Program-made: the position numbers and the translations under genes
Notes under the pieces: model-generated
The model's input: only the letters and a program-made list of their open reading frames with translations
What the model was told of the DNA's origin: nothing
Database searches by the model: none
Assembly (NCBI RefSeq): GCF_006714895.1
Contig: NZ_VFME01000001.1
Span: 2,852,001-2,916,000 of the forward strand
Direction of reading: 5' to 3'
Length of the DNA stretch: 64,000 bases
DNA from: Gramella sp. Hel_I_59
GTDB taxonomy: Bacteria > Bacteroidota > Bacteroidia > Flavobacteriales > Flavobacteriaceae
In this document: piece after piece, positions 8,348 to 15,672 of the stretch
How the letters are laid out: each line of letters begins with the position of its first letter
How positions within the stretch are numbered: the stretch's first letter is position 1

Positions 8348-9640
8348 TTAAACAAGTGATTGTTGAGCAATCTGAGCGAAAGCCTGCTTCAAATCTGCTT
8401 TAAGATCTTCTGTATCTTCCAGTCCTATTGAAAGTCTTATTAGATCCGGCTTTACCCCTGCAGATAATTGTTCATCGTCTTTCAACTGCTGGTGAGTGGT
8501 ACTGGCAGGATGAATAATGAGCGATTTGGTATCTCCAATATTGGCAAGCAGTGAAAAGACCTTTGATGCATCTACTACTTTTTTAGCTACTTCATAACCT
8601 CCTTTGATTCCGAAAGTCACGAGTCCGCTTTGTCCTTTTGGTAAATACTGCTGAGCGATATCGTAGTACTCGCTGGATTCGAGGCCTGGATAATTCACCC
8701 ATTCCACTTCCTCCTGCTGCTCTAGCCAGGTGGCGAGTTCCAGCGCATTTTTACTATGTTCGTTTATTCTAACTTTCAGCGTTTCTAGTCCCTGGATGAT
8801 CTGGAACGCATTGAACGGACTCAAAGCTGCACCATGATCACGCAATCCTTCGATCCTTACTTTAGCTATGAATGCTGCTTCCTGCAATGCTTCGTGATAA
8901 ACTAATTCATGATATCCTGGAGATGGCTCGGTAAACTCAGGAAATTTACCACTAGACCAGTCGAACTTACCAGCATCAATGATCACTCCTCCAAGACTGG
9001 TTCCATTCCCTCCAATATATTTGGTTAGAGAGTGTATTACGATATCTGCTCCGTATTCTATTGGATTCAGAAGGTAAGGTGTGGCCACTGTATTATCCAC
9101 GATAAACGGCACTTTGAATTCCTTTGCCTTTTTAGAAATTGCCTTAAGATCCAGGACATCCAGTTTTGGGTTTCCCAGAGATTCAACGAAAAATACGCGG
9201 GTATTTTCCTGTGCTGCTTTTTTGAAATTGGCAGGATCACGTGGATCTACAAAAGTGGTTGTAATGCCAAATCTTGGCAGTGTATTTTGTAAAAGGTTGA
9301 AGGTCCCGCCATACAAACTGCTACTGGCTACAATATGATCGCCAGCTTTTAGTAAAGTTAGTAATGCAGTATTGATCGCAGCAGTTCCAGATGCTGTAAC
9401 CACCGCTCCAATTCCACCTTCCAGTGCTGCCAGCCTTTGTTCCAGCACATCATTAGTGGGATTATTTAAACGGGTATAAATAAAACCTGGCTTTGCAAGA
9501 GAAAAGAGATCTGCCGCATGCTGACTATCGTTGAAAACATAGGAACTGGTCTGGTAAATTGGTACCGCTCTGGTTCCTCCATTTTGAGTTGTATCGTGTC
9601 CTGAATGTAATGCCTGTGTTGAAAATTTTTGAGTACTCAT
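8348..9640 (-). CDS. metY: O-acetylhomoserine sulfhydrylase MetY
   Basis: 430 residues, the usual length of the long O-acetylhomoserine aminocarboxypropyltransferase subfamily, which makes homocysteine and acetate from O-acetylhomoserine and sulfide. The N-terminus FSTQALHSGHDTTQNGGTRAVPIYQTSSY and the PLP lysine K207 in IHSLTKYIGGNG are diagnostic, as is YTRLNNPTNDVLEQRLA. First gene of the operon, preceded by about 365 nt of transcribed leader that contains two attenuator units. Expression is therefore probably set by methionine/cysteine supply. Confidence 0.93.
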   Translation of the reverse strand: MSTQKFSTQALHSGHDTTQNGGTRAVPIYQTSSYVFNDSQHAADLFSLAKPGFIYTRLNNPTNDVLEQRLAALEGGIGAVVTASGTAAINTALLTLLKAGDHIVASSSLYGGTFNLLQNTLPRFGITTTFVDPRDPANFKKAAQENTRVFFVESLGNPKLDVLDLKAISKKAKEFKVPFIVDNTVATPYLLNPIEYGADIVIHSLTKYIGGNGTSLGGVIIDAGKFDWSSGKFPEFTEPSPGYHELVYHEALQEAAFIAKVRIEGLRDHGAALSPFNAFQIIQGLETLKVRINEHSKNALELATWLEQQEEVEWVNYPGLESSEYYDIAQQYLPKGQSGLVTFGIKGGYEVAKKVVDASKVFSLLANIGDTKSLIIHPASTTHQQLKDDEQLSAGVKPDLIRLSIGLEDTEDLKADLKQAFAQIAQQSLV

Positions 9641-9675
9641 GATATAAATTTTTAAAAATTGGAATTGATTGAAAT

Positions 9676-9712
9676 AAAAAAGTCCCCCTGATATGCTATT
9701 ACCAGGGGGACT
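9676..9712 (-). terminator. Proximal attenuator terminator upstream of metY
   Basis: A perfect 10-bp stem (AGTCCCCCTG at 9703-9712, CAGGGGGACT at 9681-9690 on the minus strand, 12-nt loop) is followed by a run of T, 36 nt before the metY start codon. A 9-nt segment of its loop and 5' arm (9695-9703, GGTAATAGC) is perfectly complementary to codons of the preceding leader (9754-9762, GCTATTACC). A competing structure therefore exists. Confidence 0.8.
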
Positions 9713-9736
9713 TTTGAATTGATTCCTTTTTAAAAT

Positions 9737-9832
9737 CTATATTCTCGAGTTCAGGTAATAGCTATACATGCTGCACATACACATCATCATGCGCATGTTC
9801 ATCATATTTTTAACTGTTACCTGTAATTTCAT
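9737..9832 (-). CDS. Methionine-rich leader peptide B, proximal to metY
   Basis: 31 codons from ATG at 9832 to TAG at 9737, with nine Met and two Cys. The middle reads NMMNMRMMMCMCSM and is followed directly by codons SYYL, whose bases GCTATTACC pair with the downstream terminator region. No similarity to a functional protein is apparent. A ribosome held at the Met/Cys run would leave or occlude the SYYL codons and so choose between terminator and antiterminator. The codon composition matches the product of the downstream operon, which is the hallmark of amino-acid leader peptides (trpL, hisL and others). Confidence 0.7.
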   Translation of the reverse strand: MKLQVTVKNMMNMRMMMCMCSMYSYYLNSRI

Positions 9833-9870
9833 AATTGTAAGTTTTATATTCTAATTTCAATTTTGGCCAT

Positions 9871-9904
9871 AAAAAAAGCCGCTGCGGTTGGCAGCGGCTT
9901 TTTG
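9871..9904 (-). terminator. Distal attenuator terminator upstream of metY
   Basis: A perfect 10-bp GC-rich stem (AAGCCGCTGC / GCAGCGGCTT, 5-nt loop) is followed on the minus strand by seven T. The 5' arm contains CGCTGC (9891-9896), complementary to GCAGCG in the preceding leader (9940-9945, its Ala-Ala codons). A further hairpin (ATTCT-GAA-AGAAT within TTGCA...TGCAA) fills the spacer. The flanks also give a T-run on the plus strand. Confidence 0.8.
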
Positions 9905-9924
9905 CAATATATATTCTTTCAGAA

Positions 9925-9996
9925 TTATGCAATAAGGTGCGCTGCGGAAGTTCTCCACATCATACACATCATCATATTGCAAACTGTTCTGTACAT
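9925..9996 (-). CDS. Methionine-rich leader peptide A, promoter-proximal
   Basis: 23 codons from ATG at 9996 to TAA at 9925, containing six Met, two Cys and a Trp in the order VCNMMMCMMW. It starts about ten bases after the predicted transcription start, so it is the first thing translated on the metY transcript. Codons after the Met/Cys cluster (Ser-Ala-Ala) contain GCAGCG, a copy of part of the terminator 3' arm, and so can sequester the 5' arm. It forms the first of two independent attenuator units in series. Confidence 0.68.
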   Translation of the reverse strand: MYRTVCNMMMCMMWRTSAAHLIA

Positions 9997-10014
9997 TGTT
10001 CTAAAATTGTTTTA

Positions 10015-10046
10015 CAAAGATAACGGCAGAGTTTTTTATTATCCAA
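10015..10046 (-). promoter_or_regulatory. Promoter of the metY-metX-hom-metZ operon
   Basis: TTGG (10043-10046), 20 nt, and TATCTTTG (10015-10022) on the minus strand match the Bacteroidota housekeeping promoter. Transcription would begin near 10007, just before leader peptide A. Confidence 0.6.
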
Positions 10047-10132
10047 GCTTTTGCGCACTTATTTTTTTATCATTCTAGAAAATACAAAGTATAACCCGCA
10101 TAAATACTGATAGTTAAGAAGTATATTTTTTT

Positions 10133-10245
10133 GTTGCGTTAGGGATAGAGCGAGTTGTTTGAGCTCTTTTGGTTCATTTTCGAACCAAAAAGCGAGTCGC
10201 GAAAGCCCGGCGCAAGACCGGAACGGGCGAAGCGCAACGCCCTAA
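10133..10245. repeat. GC-rich palindromic intergenic element
   Basis: The element is much richer in G+C than its surroundings. Its ends are inverted (TTAGGG at 10139-10144, CCCTAA at 10240-10245, with GTTGCG and CGCAAC next to them). Inside are a perfect 9-bp hairpin (TTTTGGTTC/GAACCAAAA) and a GCCCG...CGGGC hairpin containing two CCGG. This resembles the short REP-like palindromes scattered through Flavobacteriaceae genomes. I see one copy in the window. The 64-codon plus-strand frame across it is not a gene. Confidence 0.55.
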
Positions 10246-10300
10246 TATTTCACGAAAATGCAGCTGTAATTCCACGTCCTTTAAAATGGCGTTAAATCGA

Positions 10301-10330
10301 TTTGCTATCCTTTTAAATTTTATACATTTG
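10301..10330 (+). promoter_or_regulatory. metK promoter
   Basis: TTTG (10301-10304), 18 nt and TACATTTG (10323-10330) form a perfect Bacteroidota consensus promoter. Transcription is expected to start near 10337, giving a 5' UTR of about 145 nt. Confidence 0.65.
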
Positions 10331-10335
10331 TATCA

Positions 10336-10425
10336 ACTTATTGAAAGGGATAGATTTGACTGATTGCAACCCTCTACATCACATCGATGTTTTAAAATGC
10401 TAAAGCAGAATGGTAATTACACTCC
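10336..10425 (+). promoter_or_regulatory. Structured metK 5' UTR, candidate S-box/SAM-I-like riboswitch
   Basis: Immediately after the predicted start site the RNA contains AGGG (10346-10349) able to pair with CCCT (10370-10373), the motif GATTGCAACC ending at 10371, a hairpin ACATC/GATGT (10376-10390) and TGCTAAAGCA (10398-10407). The order GGGA, GCAACC, hairpin, AA-TGCTAA is the order of conserved elements in SAM-I-family riboswitches, in a shortened form; the gene product makes SAM. I cannot find a convincing closing P1 stem or a terminator, so translational control, or a different RNA class, is possible. A covariance search would decide. Confidence 0.42.
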
Positions 10426-10480
10426 TTTTTAGCTTCACACGTCAAATTTTTCCATTCTTATAAACTTAAAAAGTAATTGA

Positions 10481-11740
10481 ATGGCTTATTTATTTACTTC
10501 AGAAAGTGTATCTGAAGGACACCCGGATAAAATTGCAGATCAAATTAGTGATACGTTACTGGATAATTTTCTTGCCTTCGATGGCGAATCGAAAGTAGCT
10601 TGCGAAACTCTGGTTACAACCGGGCAGGTAGTACTTGCTGGTGAAGTACGTAGTAATACATATCTGGATGTTCAAAATATCGCACGTGACGTGATCAATG
10701 ATATTGGTTATACAAAAGGTGCTTATAAATTTAGTGGTGATAGTTGCGGTGTGATCTCCCTTATTCATGAACAGTCCCAGGATATTTACCAGGGTGTGGA
10801 TCGTGGAAAGAAGGAGGAACAGGGTGCTGGTGACCAGGGAATGATGTTTGGTTATGCGACCAATGAAACTGAAAACTATATGCCGCTGGCATTAGATATT
10901 TCACATCGTATCCTAATTGAACTGGCTAAACTTAGAAGAGAAAGTAAAGATATCGAATATCTACGACCTGACTCCAAGAGCCAGGTGACTATTGAATATA
11001 GCGATGACAACGTTCCTGAAAGAATTGTTGCGATCGTGGTTTCTACGCAGCATGATGATTTTGATCAGGATGATGAAAAAATGCTGGCGAAGATCAAAAA
11101 GGATATGGTTGAGATTCTTATCCCAAGAGTTAAGAAACAGCTGCCAGATTATGTTCAGGAATTGTTCAATGACGACATTATTTACCATATTAATCCTACC
11201 GGCAAGTTCGTAATTGGAGGTCCACATGGTGACGCAGGACTCACCGGAAGAAAAATTATTGTAGATACCTATGGTGGAAAAGGTGCTCATGGTGGTGGTG
11301 CATTCTCAGGAAAAGATCCTTCTAAAGTAGATAGATCTGCCGCGTATGCTTCCAGACATATTGCCAAGAACCTGGTAGCTGCAGGAGTAGCTCCTGAAAT
11401 TCTGGTACAGGTTTCTTATGCAATTGGGGTGGTGGAACCAACTTCTATTTCGGTTTATACCTACGGAAAGAATAATACAGATCTTTCTGATGGTCAGATT
11501 GCAGAAAAGGTTCGTAAAATTTTTGATATGCGACCAGCTGCGATCGAAGAACGACTGAAGTTAAGAAATCCAATTTACCGGGAAACTGCTGCATATGGAC
11601 ATATGGGAAAAACTCCGCGTACAGAAACCAAGGTTTTTGAAAGTCCGTATAATGGTAAGATCACCAAGGAAGTGGAACTATTTACCTGGGAGAAGCTCGA
11701 TTATGTAGATAAGATCAAAGAAAGTTTCGATTTGAAATAA
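10481..11740 (+). CDS. metK: S-adenosylmethionine synthetase MetK
   Basis: Forms SAM from methionine and [23 protein letters not shown] at the N-terminus supplies the catalytic His and metal-binding residues. [33 protein letters not shown] and [11 protein letters not shown] complete the family signature. 419 residues, slightly longer than E. coli MetK, as usual in Bacteroidota. It is divergent from the methionine operon, with its own consensus promoter and a structured leader, and ends at a strong terminator. Confidence 0.97.
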   Translation: MAYLFTSESVSEGHPDKIADQISDTLLDNFLAFDGESKVACETLVTTGQVVLAGEVRSNTYLDVQNIARDVINDIGYTKGAYKFSGDSCGVISLIHEQSQDIYQGVDRGKKEEQGAGDQGMMFGYATNETENYMPLALDISHRILIELAKLRRESKDIEYLRPDSKSQVTIEYSDDNVPERIVAIVVSTQHDDFDQDDEKMLAKIKKDMVEILIPRVKKQLPDYVQELFNDDIIYHINPTGKFVIGGPHGDAGLTGRKIIVDTYGGKGAHGGGAFSGKDPSKVDRSAAYASRHIAKNLVAAGVAPEILVQVSYAIGVVEPTSISVYTYGKNNTDLSDGQIAEKVRKIFDMRPAAIEERLKLRNPIYRETAAYGHMGKTPRTETKVFESPYNGKITKEVELFTWEKLDYVDKIKESFDLK

Positions 11741-11760
11741 AACCATACTAAAATATATAA

Positions 11761-11790
11761 AAAGCCTCTAAAAGTTTAGAGGCTTTTTTA
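11761..11790 (+). terminator. Intrinsic terminator after metK (bidirectional)
   Basis: AAAGCCTCTA and TAGAGGCTTT form a 10-bp stem with a 6-nt loop and T-runs on both sides. It serves metK and, on the other strand, the short-chain dehydrogenase gene. Confidence 0.85.
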
Positions 11791-11795
11791 ATGAA

Positions 11796-12665
11796 TCAAA
11801 TCGTGTACTGGCCACCAGTGACCTGTACCGTTGAGCCGGTCATATAACTAGAATCTTCAGAAGCTAGCAACACGAAAGCTGCTGCCAATTCTGCTGGTTG
11901 CCCAGGTCGTTTCATAGGGGTATCACTTCCAAAATTCTTCACCACATCCTCTGGCATGGTAGCCGGAATAAGCGGAGTCCAGATTGGTCCCGGAGCTACA
12001 CAATTCACCCGAATTCCTTTATCTGCTAGCAATTGCCCCATACTCGCTGTAATATTCTGTATCGCACCTTTAGTAGCAGCATAGGCCAGAAGATCTGGAC
12101 GGGGATTGTAGGCATTTACTGAAGTAGTATTCACAATAGTACTTCCCGGTTTCATATGAGGCTCTGCCGCCTTACATAAATAAAACAGAGAGTAAATATT
12201 CGTTTTAAAGGTGTAGTCCCATTCTTCTGCAGAAATTTCCTGCAAAAACTCTCTCGCCATCTGGTAAGCTGCGTTATTTACCAGGATATCGATCTGGCCG
12301 AATTCAGCAATAGCTTTTTCAACTATACTTTTACAATGTTCCTGATCACCGATATCCCCCGGAACTAAAACTGCCTTTTTCCCTGCCTCTTCTACCAGTC
12401 TGGCAGATTCCTTAGCATCCTCATGTTCTTCAAGATAGGAAATCAATACATTTGCCCCTTCCCTGGCAAAAGCAATTGCCACTGCTCTTCCAATTCCGCT
12501 ATCTGCACCGGTAATGATCGCGTTTCTGCCTTTGAGTTTACCTGAACCTTTATAGGATTTTTCACCATGATCTGTATCCGGATCAATACTACTTTCAGTT
12601 CCCGGTTCACTCTGGTTAAGATTTTCAAATGGTGGTTTTGGATATTTTTCCTGTGGATGTTCCAT
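11796..12665 (-). CDS. SDR-family oxidoreductase (general stress protein 39/YhdF-YghA type)
   Basis: 289 residues. A hydrophilic N-terminal tail of about 45 residues (EHPQEKYPKPPFENLNQSEPG) precedes the Rossmann fold with TGADSGIGRA, NNAA, catalytic Ser in NTTSVNA and YAATK, and PGPIWTPLIP. This tail plus core defines the stress-associated subfamily of glucose/ribitol-dehydrogenase-like SDRs. The substrate is unknown. I start at the ATG at 12665, since the 45 extra codons to 12800 are A+T-rich and unlike the family. Confidence 0.85.
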   Translation of the reverse strand: MEHPQEKYPKPPFENLNQSEPGTESSIDPDTDHGEKSYKGSGKLKGRNAIITGADSGIGRAVAIAFAREGANVLISYLEEHEDAKESARLVEEAGKKAVLVPGDIGDQEHCKSIVEKAIAEFGQIDILVNNAAYQMAREFLQEISAEEWDYTFKTNIYSLFYLCKAAEPHMKPGSTIVNTTSVNAYNPRPDLLAYAATKGAIQNITASMGQLLADKGIRVNCVAPGPIWTPLIPATMPEDVVKNFGSDTPMKRPGQPAELAAAFVLLASEDSSYMTGSTVQVTGGQYTI

Positions 12666-12850
12666 AATTATTGATTTTATAGGTTTCTCTAAAATTATAG
12701 AATGGATCGATATATCAGGAAAGTAGATGTTGTAAACTTTCCCTAAATAATTATGGAAAAGCGCGATATTTTTTATCAATTCTTCGGAAAACCTTAACAA
12801 GCGAACGCTGTTTTAATTCCTAAATTGAAATTCCACCAAGAGGAAATTCT

Positions 12851-14215
12851 ATGTCTTTATTTAAAAAAGTTCGTGATACGGTTAACCTTCTAAAATCGGT
12901 TGATCTGGATCAGCTCGCCAAGATCAATCAAAAGATCGATCTCACCGAGGCGATGAAAACTTTGGGCAAACTTGACGACCGTCAACTCGCCGGATTAATG
13001 AAAATGTTAAAAACCAAGAAGAAAAAAGGTCAGCACGACTTGCCTCCTATCGACGGTGATTTTTATAACCTGGATCTCAAGCTTACTCCAGAACAACGGG
13101 AAATTCAGCTTAAGGTCAGAAATTTCATGGAAGATGAGATTCGGCCATTAGTAAATGAATACTGGAAGAAAGATCAGTTTCCATTTGAAGTCATCAAAAA
13201 ATTCAGCAAACTTAATATTGTTGGTGTTCCTTATGAAGGATATGGATGTCCAAATATGCCATTTTTAATGGAAGGCATCATTGCTCAGGAAATTGCACGT
13301 GTAGACGTTTCCATCTCTACATTCTTTGGAGTCCACAGTGGACTCGCTATGGGTTCTATTTATCTCTGCGGAAGTGAAGAACAGAAACAGGAATGGTTAC
13401 CACAAATGGCAAAAATGGAAAAGATCGGTGCCTTTGGCCTTACTGAACCTAATGTGGGTTCAGGTGTTGCTGGCGGACTCGAAACTACCTGCAAATTTGA
13501 TGGAGAGAACTGGGTATTGAATGGTCAGAAAAAATGGATAGGAAACGCCACTTTCGCTGATGTAATCGTTATCTGGGCTCGGGATCTTGACTCTGGAAGA
13601 GTAAAAGGTTTCCTGGTACGTAAAGAAAACCCTGGTTTTTCAGCAGAAAAAATTCAGGATAAAATGGCATTGAGAATCGTGCAGAATGCGATCATCACCC
13701 TCAAAGATTGTAAGATCCCTGAAGGTGACAGGTTGCAGAACGCTAATTCTTTTAAAGACACTGCCAATGTTCTTAGAATGACCAGAGCCGGAGTAGCATG
13801 GCAAGCCGTTGGATGTGCCAGAGGTGCTTATGAAAGCGCTTTGAAATACACCAAAAAAAGGGAGCAGTTTGGAAGACCTATTGCCTCTTTTCAGCTTATT
13901 CAAAATCATCTTGTGGAAATGCTTTCAAATCTTACAGCGATGCAGACGCTTTGCTTTAGATTATCAGAAATGCAGGATCAGGATCTACTTACAGATGAAC
14001 ATGCAAGTCTTGCAAAGGTTTACTGCAGCATGAGAATGCGGGATGTGGTAAGCAGAGCAAGAGAGGTTCTTGGTGGAAATGGAATATTATTAGAATACGA
14101 TGTAGCTCGTTTTGTAGCAGATGCTGAGGCGATCTACAGTTATGAAGGAACTAAAGAAATCAATTCATTGATCGTTGGCCGTGCAATTACCGGTTACAGC
14201 GCATTTGTGAGTTAA
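12851..14215 (+). CDS. Acyl-CoA dehydrogenase, glutaryl-CoA dehydrogenase-like
   Basis: 454 residues. A helical N-terminal extension of about 70 residues (Lys-rich, ending KTKKKKGQHDLPPID) precedes a complete flavin-dependent acyl-CoA dehydrogenase: GVHSGLAM, FGLTEPNVGSG, WIGNATFADV, KREQFGRPIASFQLIQ, LGGNGI and YEGTKEINSLIVGRAI, where the Glu is the catalytic base. The arrangement is closest to glutaryl-CoA dehydrogenases, but an Arg that binds the glutaryl carboxylate cannot be assigned with certainty. It oxidises an acyl-CoA and passes electrons to ETF (etfBA lies at 33885-35646). It begins a plus-strand run of four genes. Confidence 0.85.
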   Translation: MSLFKKVRDTVNLLKSVDLDQLAKINQKIDLTEAMKTLGKLDDRQLAGLMKMLKTKKKKGQHDLPPIDGDFYNLDLKLTPEQREIQLKVRNFMEDEIRPLVNEYWKKDQFPFEVIKKFSKLNIVGVPYEGYGCPNMPFLMEGIIAQEIARVDVSISTFFGVHSGLAMGSIYLCGSEEQKQEWLPQMAKMEKIGAFGLTEPNVGSGVAGGLETTCKFDGENWVLNGQKKWIGNATFADVIVIWARDLDSGRVKGFLVRKENPGFSAEKIQDKMALRIVQNAIITLKDCKIPEGDRLQNANSFKDTANVLRMTRAGVAWQAVGCARGAYESALKYTKKREQFGRPIASFQLIQNHLVEMLSNLTAMQTLCFRLSEMQDQDLLTDEHASLAKVYCSMRMRDVVSRAREVLGGNGILLEYDVARFVADAEAIYSYEGTKEINSLIVGRAITGYSAFVS

Positions 14216-14232
14216 ATGAAAAAGAAAAATTT

Positions 14233-15162
14233 ATGTCAGTATTAATCGTTGCTCCGGGAAGAGATTCGGAGGCATGGGTAGAAGCATTAAAAAATCAACA
14301 TCCGGGAATGAATATTTACACCTATCCGGAAGAACATGACCCGGAAGAGGTAGAATTTGCGCTAACCTGGAACCACCCAAGAGGATTATTCAAGAATTAT
14401 CCGAACTTGAAAGTAATCGCCAGTATGGGTGCAGGTGTGGATCATATTTTAAGTGATAATTCCCTTCCGGAAAACGTTGCAATTACGCGAGTAGTAGACG
14501 AAACACTTACCGAAGATATGGGTGATTTCGTACTTAGCCAGGTAATGAATCATATTCGTAATCTGCATGGTTATGTAAAATCGCAGTATAAAAAACAATG
14601 GGACAGGTCTCAATATAAACGACCACAGAACACCAACGTCGGAATTATGGGGCTTGGTGTCCTTGGTAATGCTGTAGCAGATAAATTGCACAAGAACTTT
14701 TTCAAGGTGTCCGGATGGTCAAAAACAGAAAAAGATTGTGATAACGTTACTAGTTATTATGGGAAAGATCAGCTAGAAGAATTTTTAAATAATTCTGAAA
14801 TTTTAGTTTGTCTTCTTCCTTTGACTGAAGACACTGAAAATATTCTGAACGAAGATCTTTTTGATATGCTACCGGAAGGTGCATACGTGATCAATGTAGC
14901 GCGTGGTGAACATCTGGTGGAGCATGATCTAATGAAAATGATCGACAATGGTCATCTTTCAGGAGCATCCCTGGATGTATTCAGAGAAGAGCCATTACCG
15001 GAAGAACATCCTTTCTGGGAACATGATCGTATCAATATCACTCCACATATTGCCAGTGTAACCAAGCCGGAATCTGTGGTTCCGCAGATCGCTGAAAATT
15101 ATGATCGTATGAAGGAAAATCAAGACCTGAAGAACAAAGTTGAAATGGACAGAGGTTACTAA
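14233..15162 (+). CDS. D-2-hydroxyacid dehydrogenase, glyoxylate/hydroxypyruvate reductase A type
   Basis: 309 residues. NAD(P) motif GIMGLGVLGNAVADKL, then CLLPLTEDTENILN, NVARGEHLVEHDL (catalytic Arg), SGASLDVFREEPLPEEHPFWEHD and INITPHIAS (catalytic His) as in the GhrA family. It probably reduces glyoxylate, hydroxypyruvate or a related 2-oxoacid. It starts 17 nt after the acyl-CoA dehydrogenase, so the two are likely co-transcribed. Confidence 0.88.
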   Translation: MSVLIVAPGRDSEAWVEALKNQHPGMNIYTYPEEHDPEEVEFALTWNHPRGLFKNYPNLKVIASMGAGVDHILSDNSLPENVAITRVVDETLTEDMGDFVLSQVMNHIRNLHGYVKSQYKKQWDRSQYKRPQNTNVGIMGLGVLGNAVADKLHKNFFKVSGWSKTEKDCDNVTSYYGKDQLEEFLNNSEILVCLLPLTEDTENILNEDLFDMLPEGAYVINVARGEHLVEHDLMKMIDNGHLSGASLDVFREEPLPEEHPFWEHDRINITPHIASVTKPESVVPQIAENYDRMKENQDLKNKVEMDRGY

Positions 15163-15172
15163 GTAATTTACT

Positions 15173-15619
15173 ATGGATACATTCAAAAATATCATGGTAG
15201 CGGTAGACTTCAATGACAGCATTGGCGAATTAATGATCTTTGCTGAAAGTCTTGCTGAAAAATATGAAGCCAAATTATGGGTTTTGCATGTGGCAGATCC
15301 AGAACCGGATTTTGTTGGTTATGAACCAGGACCTCAATACATCAGAGATCTTCAAGCTGAAGAATATCGCGAAGAACATCGAAGTCTTCAACAGGTATGC
15401 GATAGTTTTATAAGCAAAGAGGTTGAAAGCGACGCTTTACTTATTCAAGGGTCAACGGTAAGCACCGTTCTTGAGGAAGCCAAAAAATTAAATGTAGATT
15501 TACTTATAGTTGGAACTCATAAACATAGTTTCCTCTACAATCTGCTGAATGAAAGCGTCTCGATGGAACTGGTTAAAAAAGCTGAAATTCCCATGTTAAC
15601 GATCCCTATTAATGAATAA
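15173..15619 (+). CDS. UspA-domain protein
   Basis: 148 residues with the UspA fold: NIMVAVDFNDS at the first strand, AKLWVLHVADP, and VDLLIVGTHKHSFLYNLLNESVS near the end. In ATP-binding Usp proteins this last motif is G-x2-G-x9-G-S/T. Here the second and third Gly are replaced (HKH, NES), so nucleotide binding is doubtful. Insert residues 45-75 are acidic. It lies 10 nt after the dehydrogenase and before a strong terminator. Confidence 0.85.
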   Translation: MDTFKNIMVAVDFNDSIGELMIFAESLAEKYEAKLWVLHVADPEPDFVGYEPGPQYIRDLQAEEYREEHRSLQQVCDSFISKEVESDALLIQGSTVSTVLEEAKKLNVDLLIVGTHKHSFLYNLLNESVSMELVKKAEIPMLTIPINE

Positions 15620-15651
15620 AAAAAATCCCCGTAATCACGGGGATTTTTTAT
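15618..15651 (+). terminator. Intrinsic terminator
   Basis: AATCCCCGT and ACGGGGATT form a perfect 9-bp stem with a 4-nt loop, flanked by A- and T-runs. It ends the acyl-CoA dehydrogenase operon. Confidence 0.88.
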
Positions 15652-15672
15652 TTTAGTATAAAACTGAAAGAT

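Noticed and set aside
9863..10078. 71-codon plus-strand frame over the attenuators
   Set aside because: Antisense to leader A and its terminator; composition is a by-product of the hairpin.
10169..10363. 64-codon plus-strand frame (Lys/Arg-rich)
   Set aside because: It lies across the palindromic element, the metK promoter and the riboswitch candidate; its basic composition follows from the GC-rich hairpins.
12666..12800. N-terminal extension of the SDR protein
   Set aside because: The 45 extra codons are A+T-rich with no family match; the ATG at 12665 begins the conserved hydrophilic tail.
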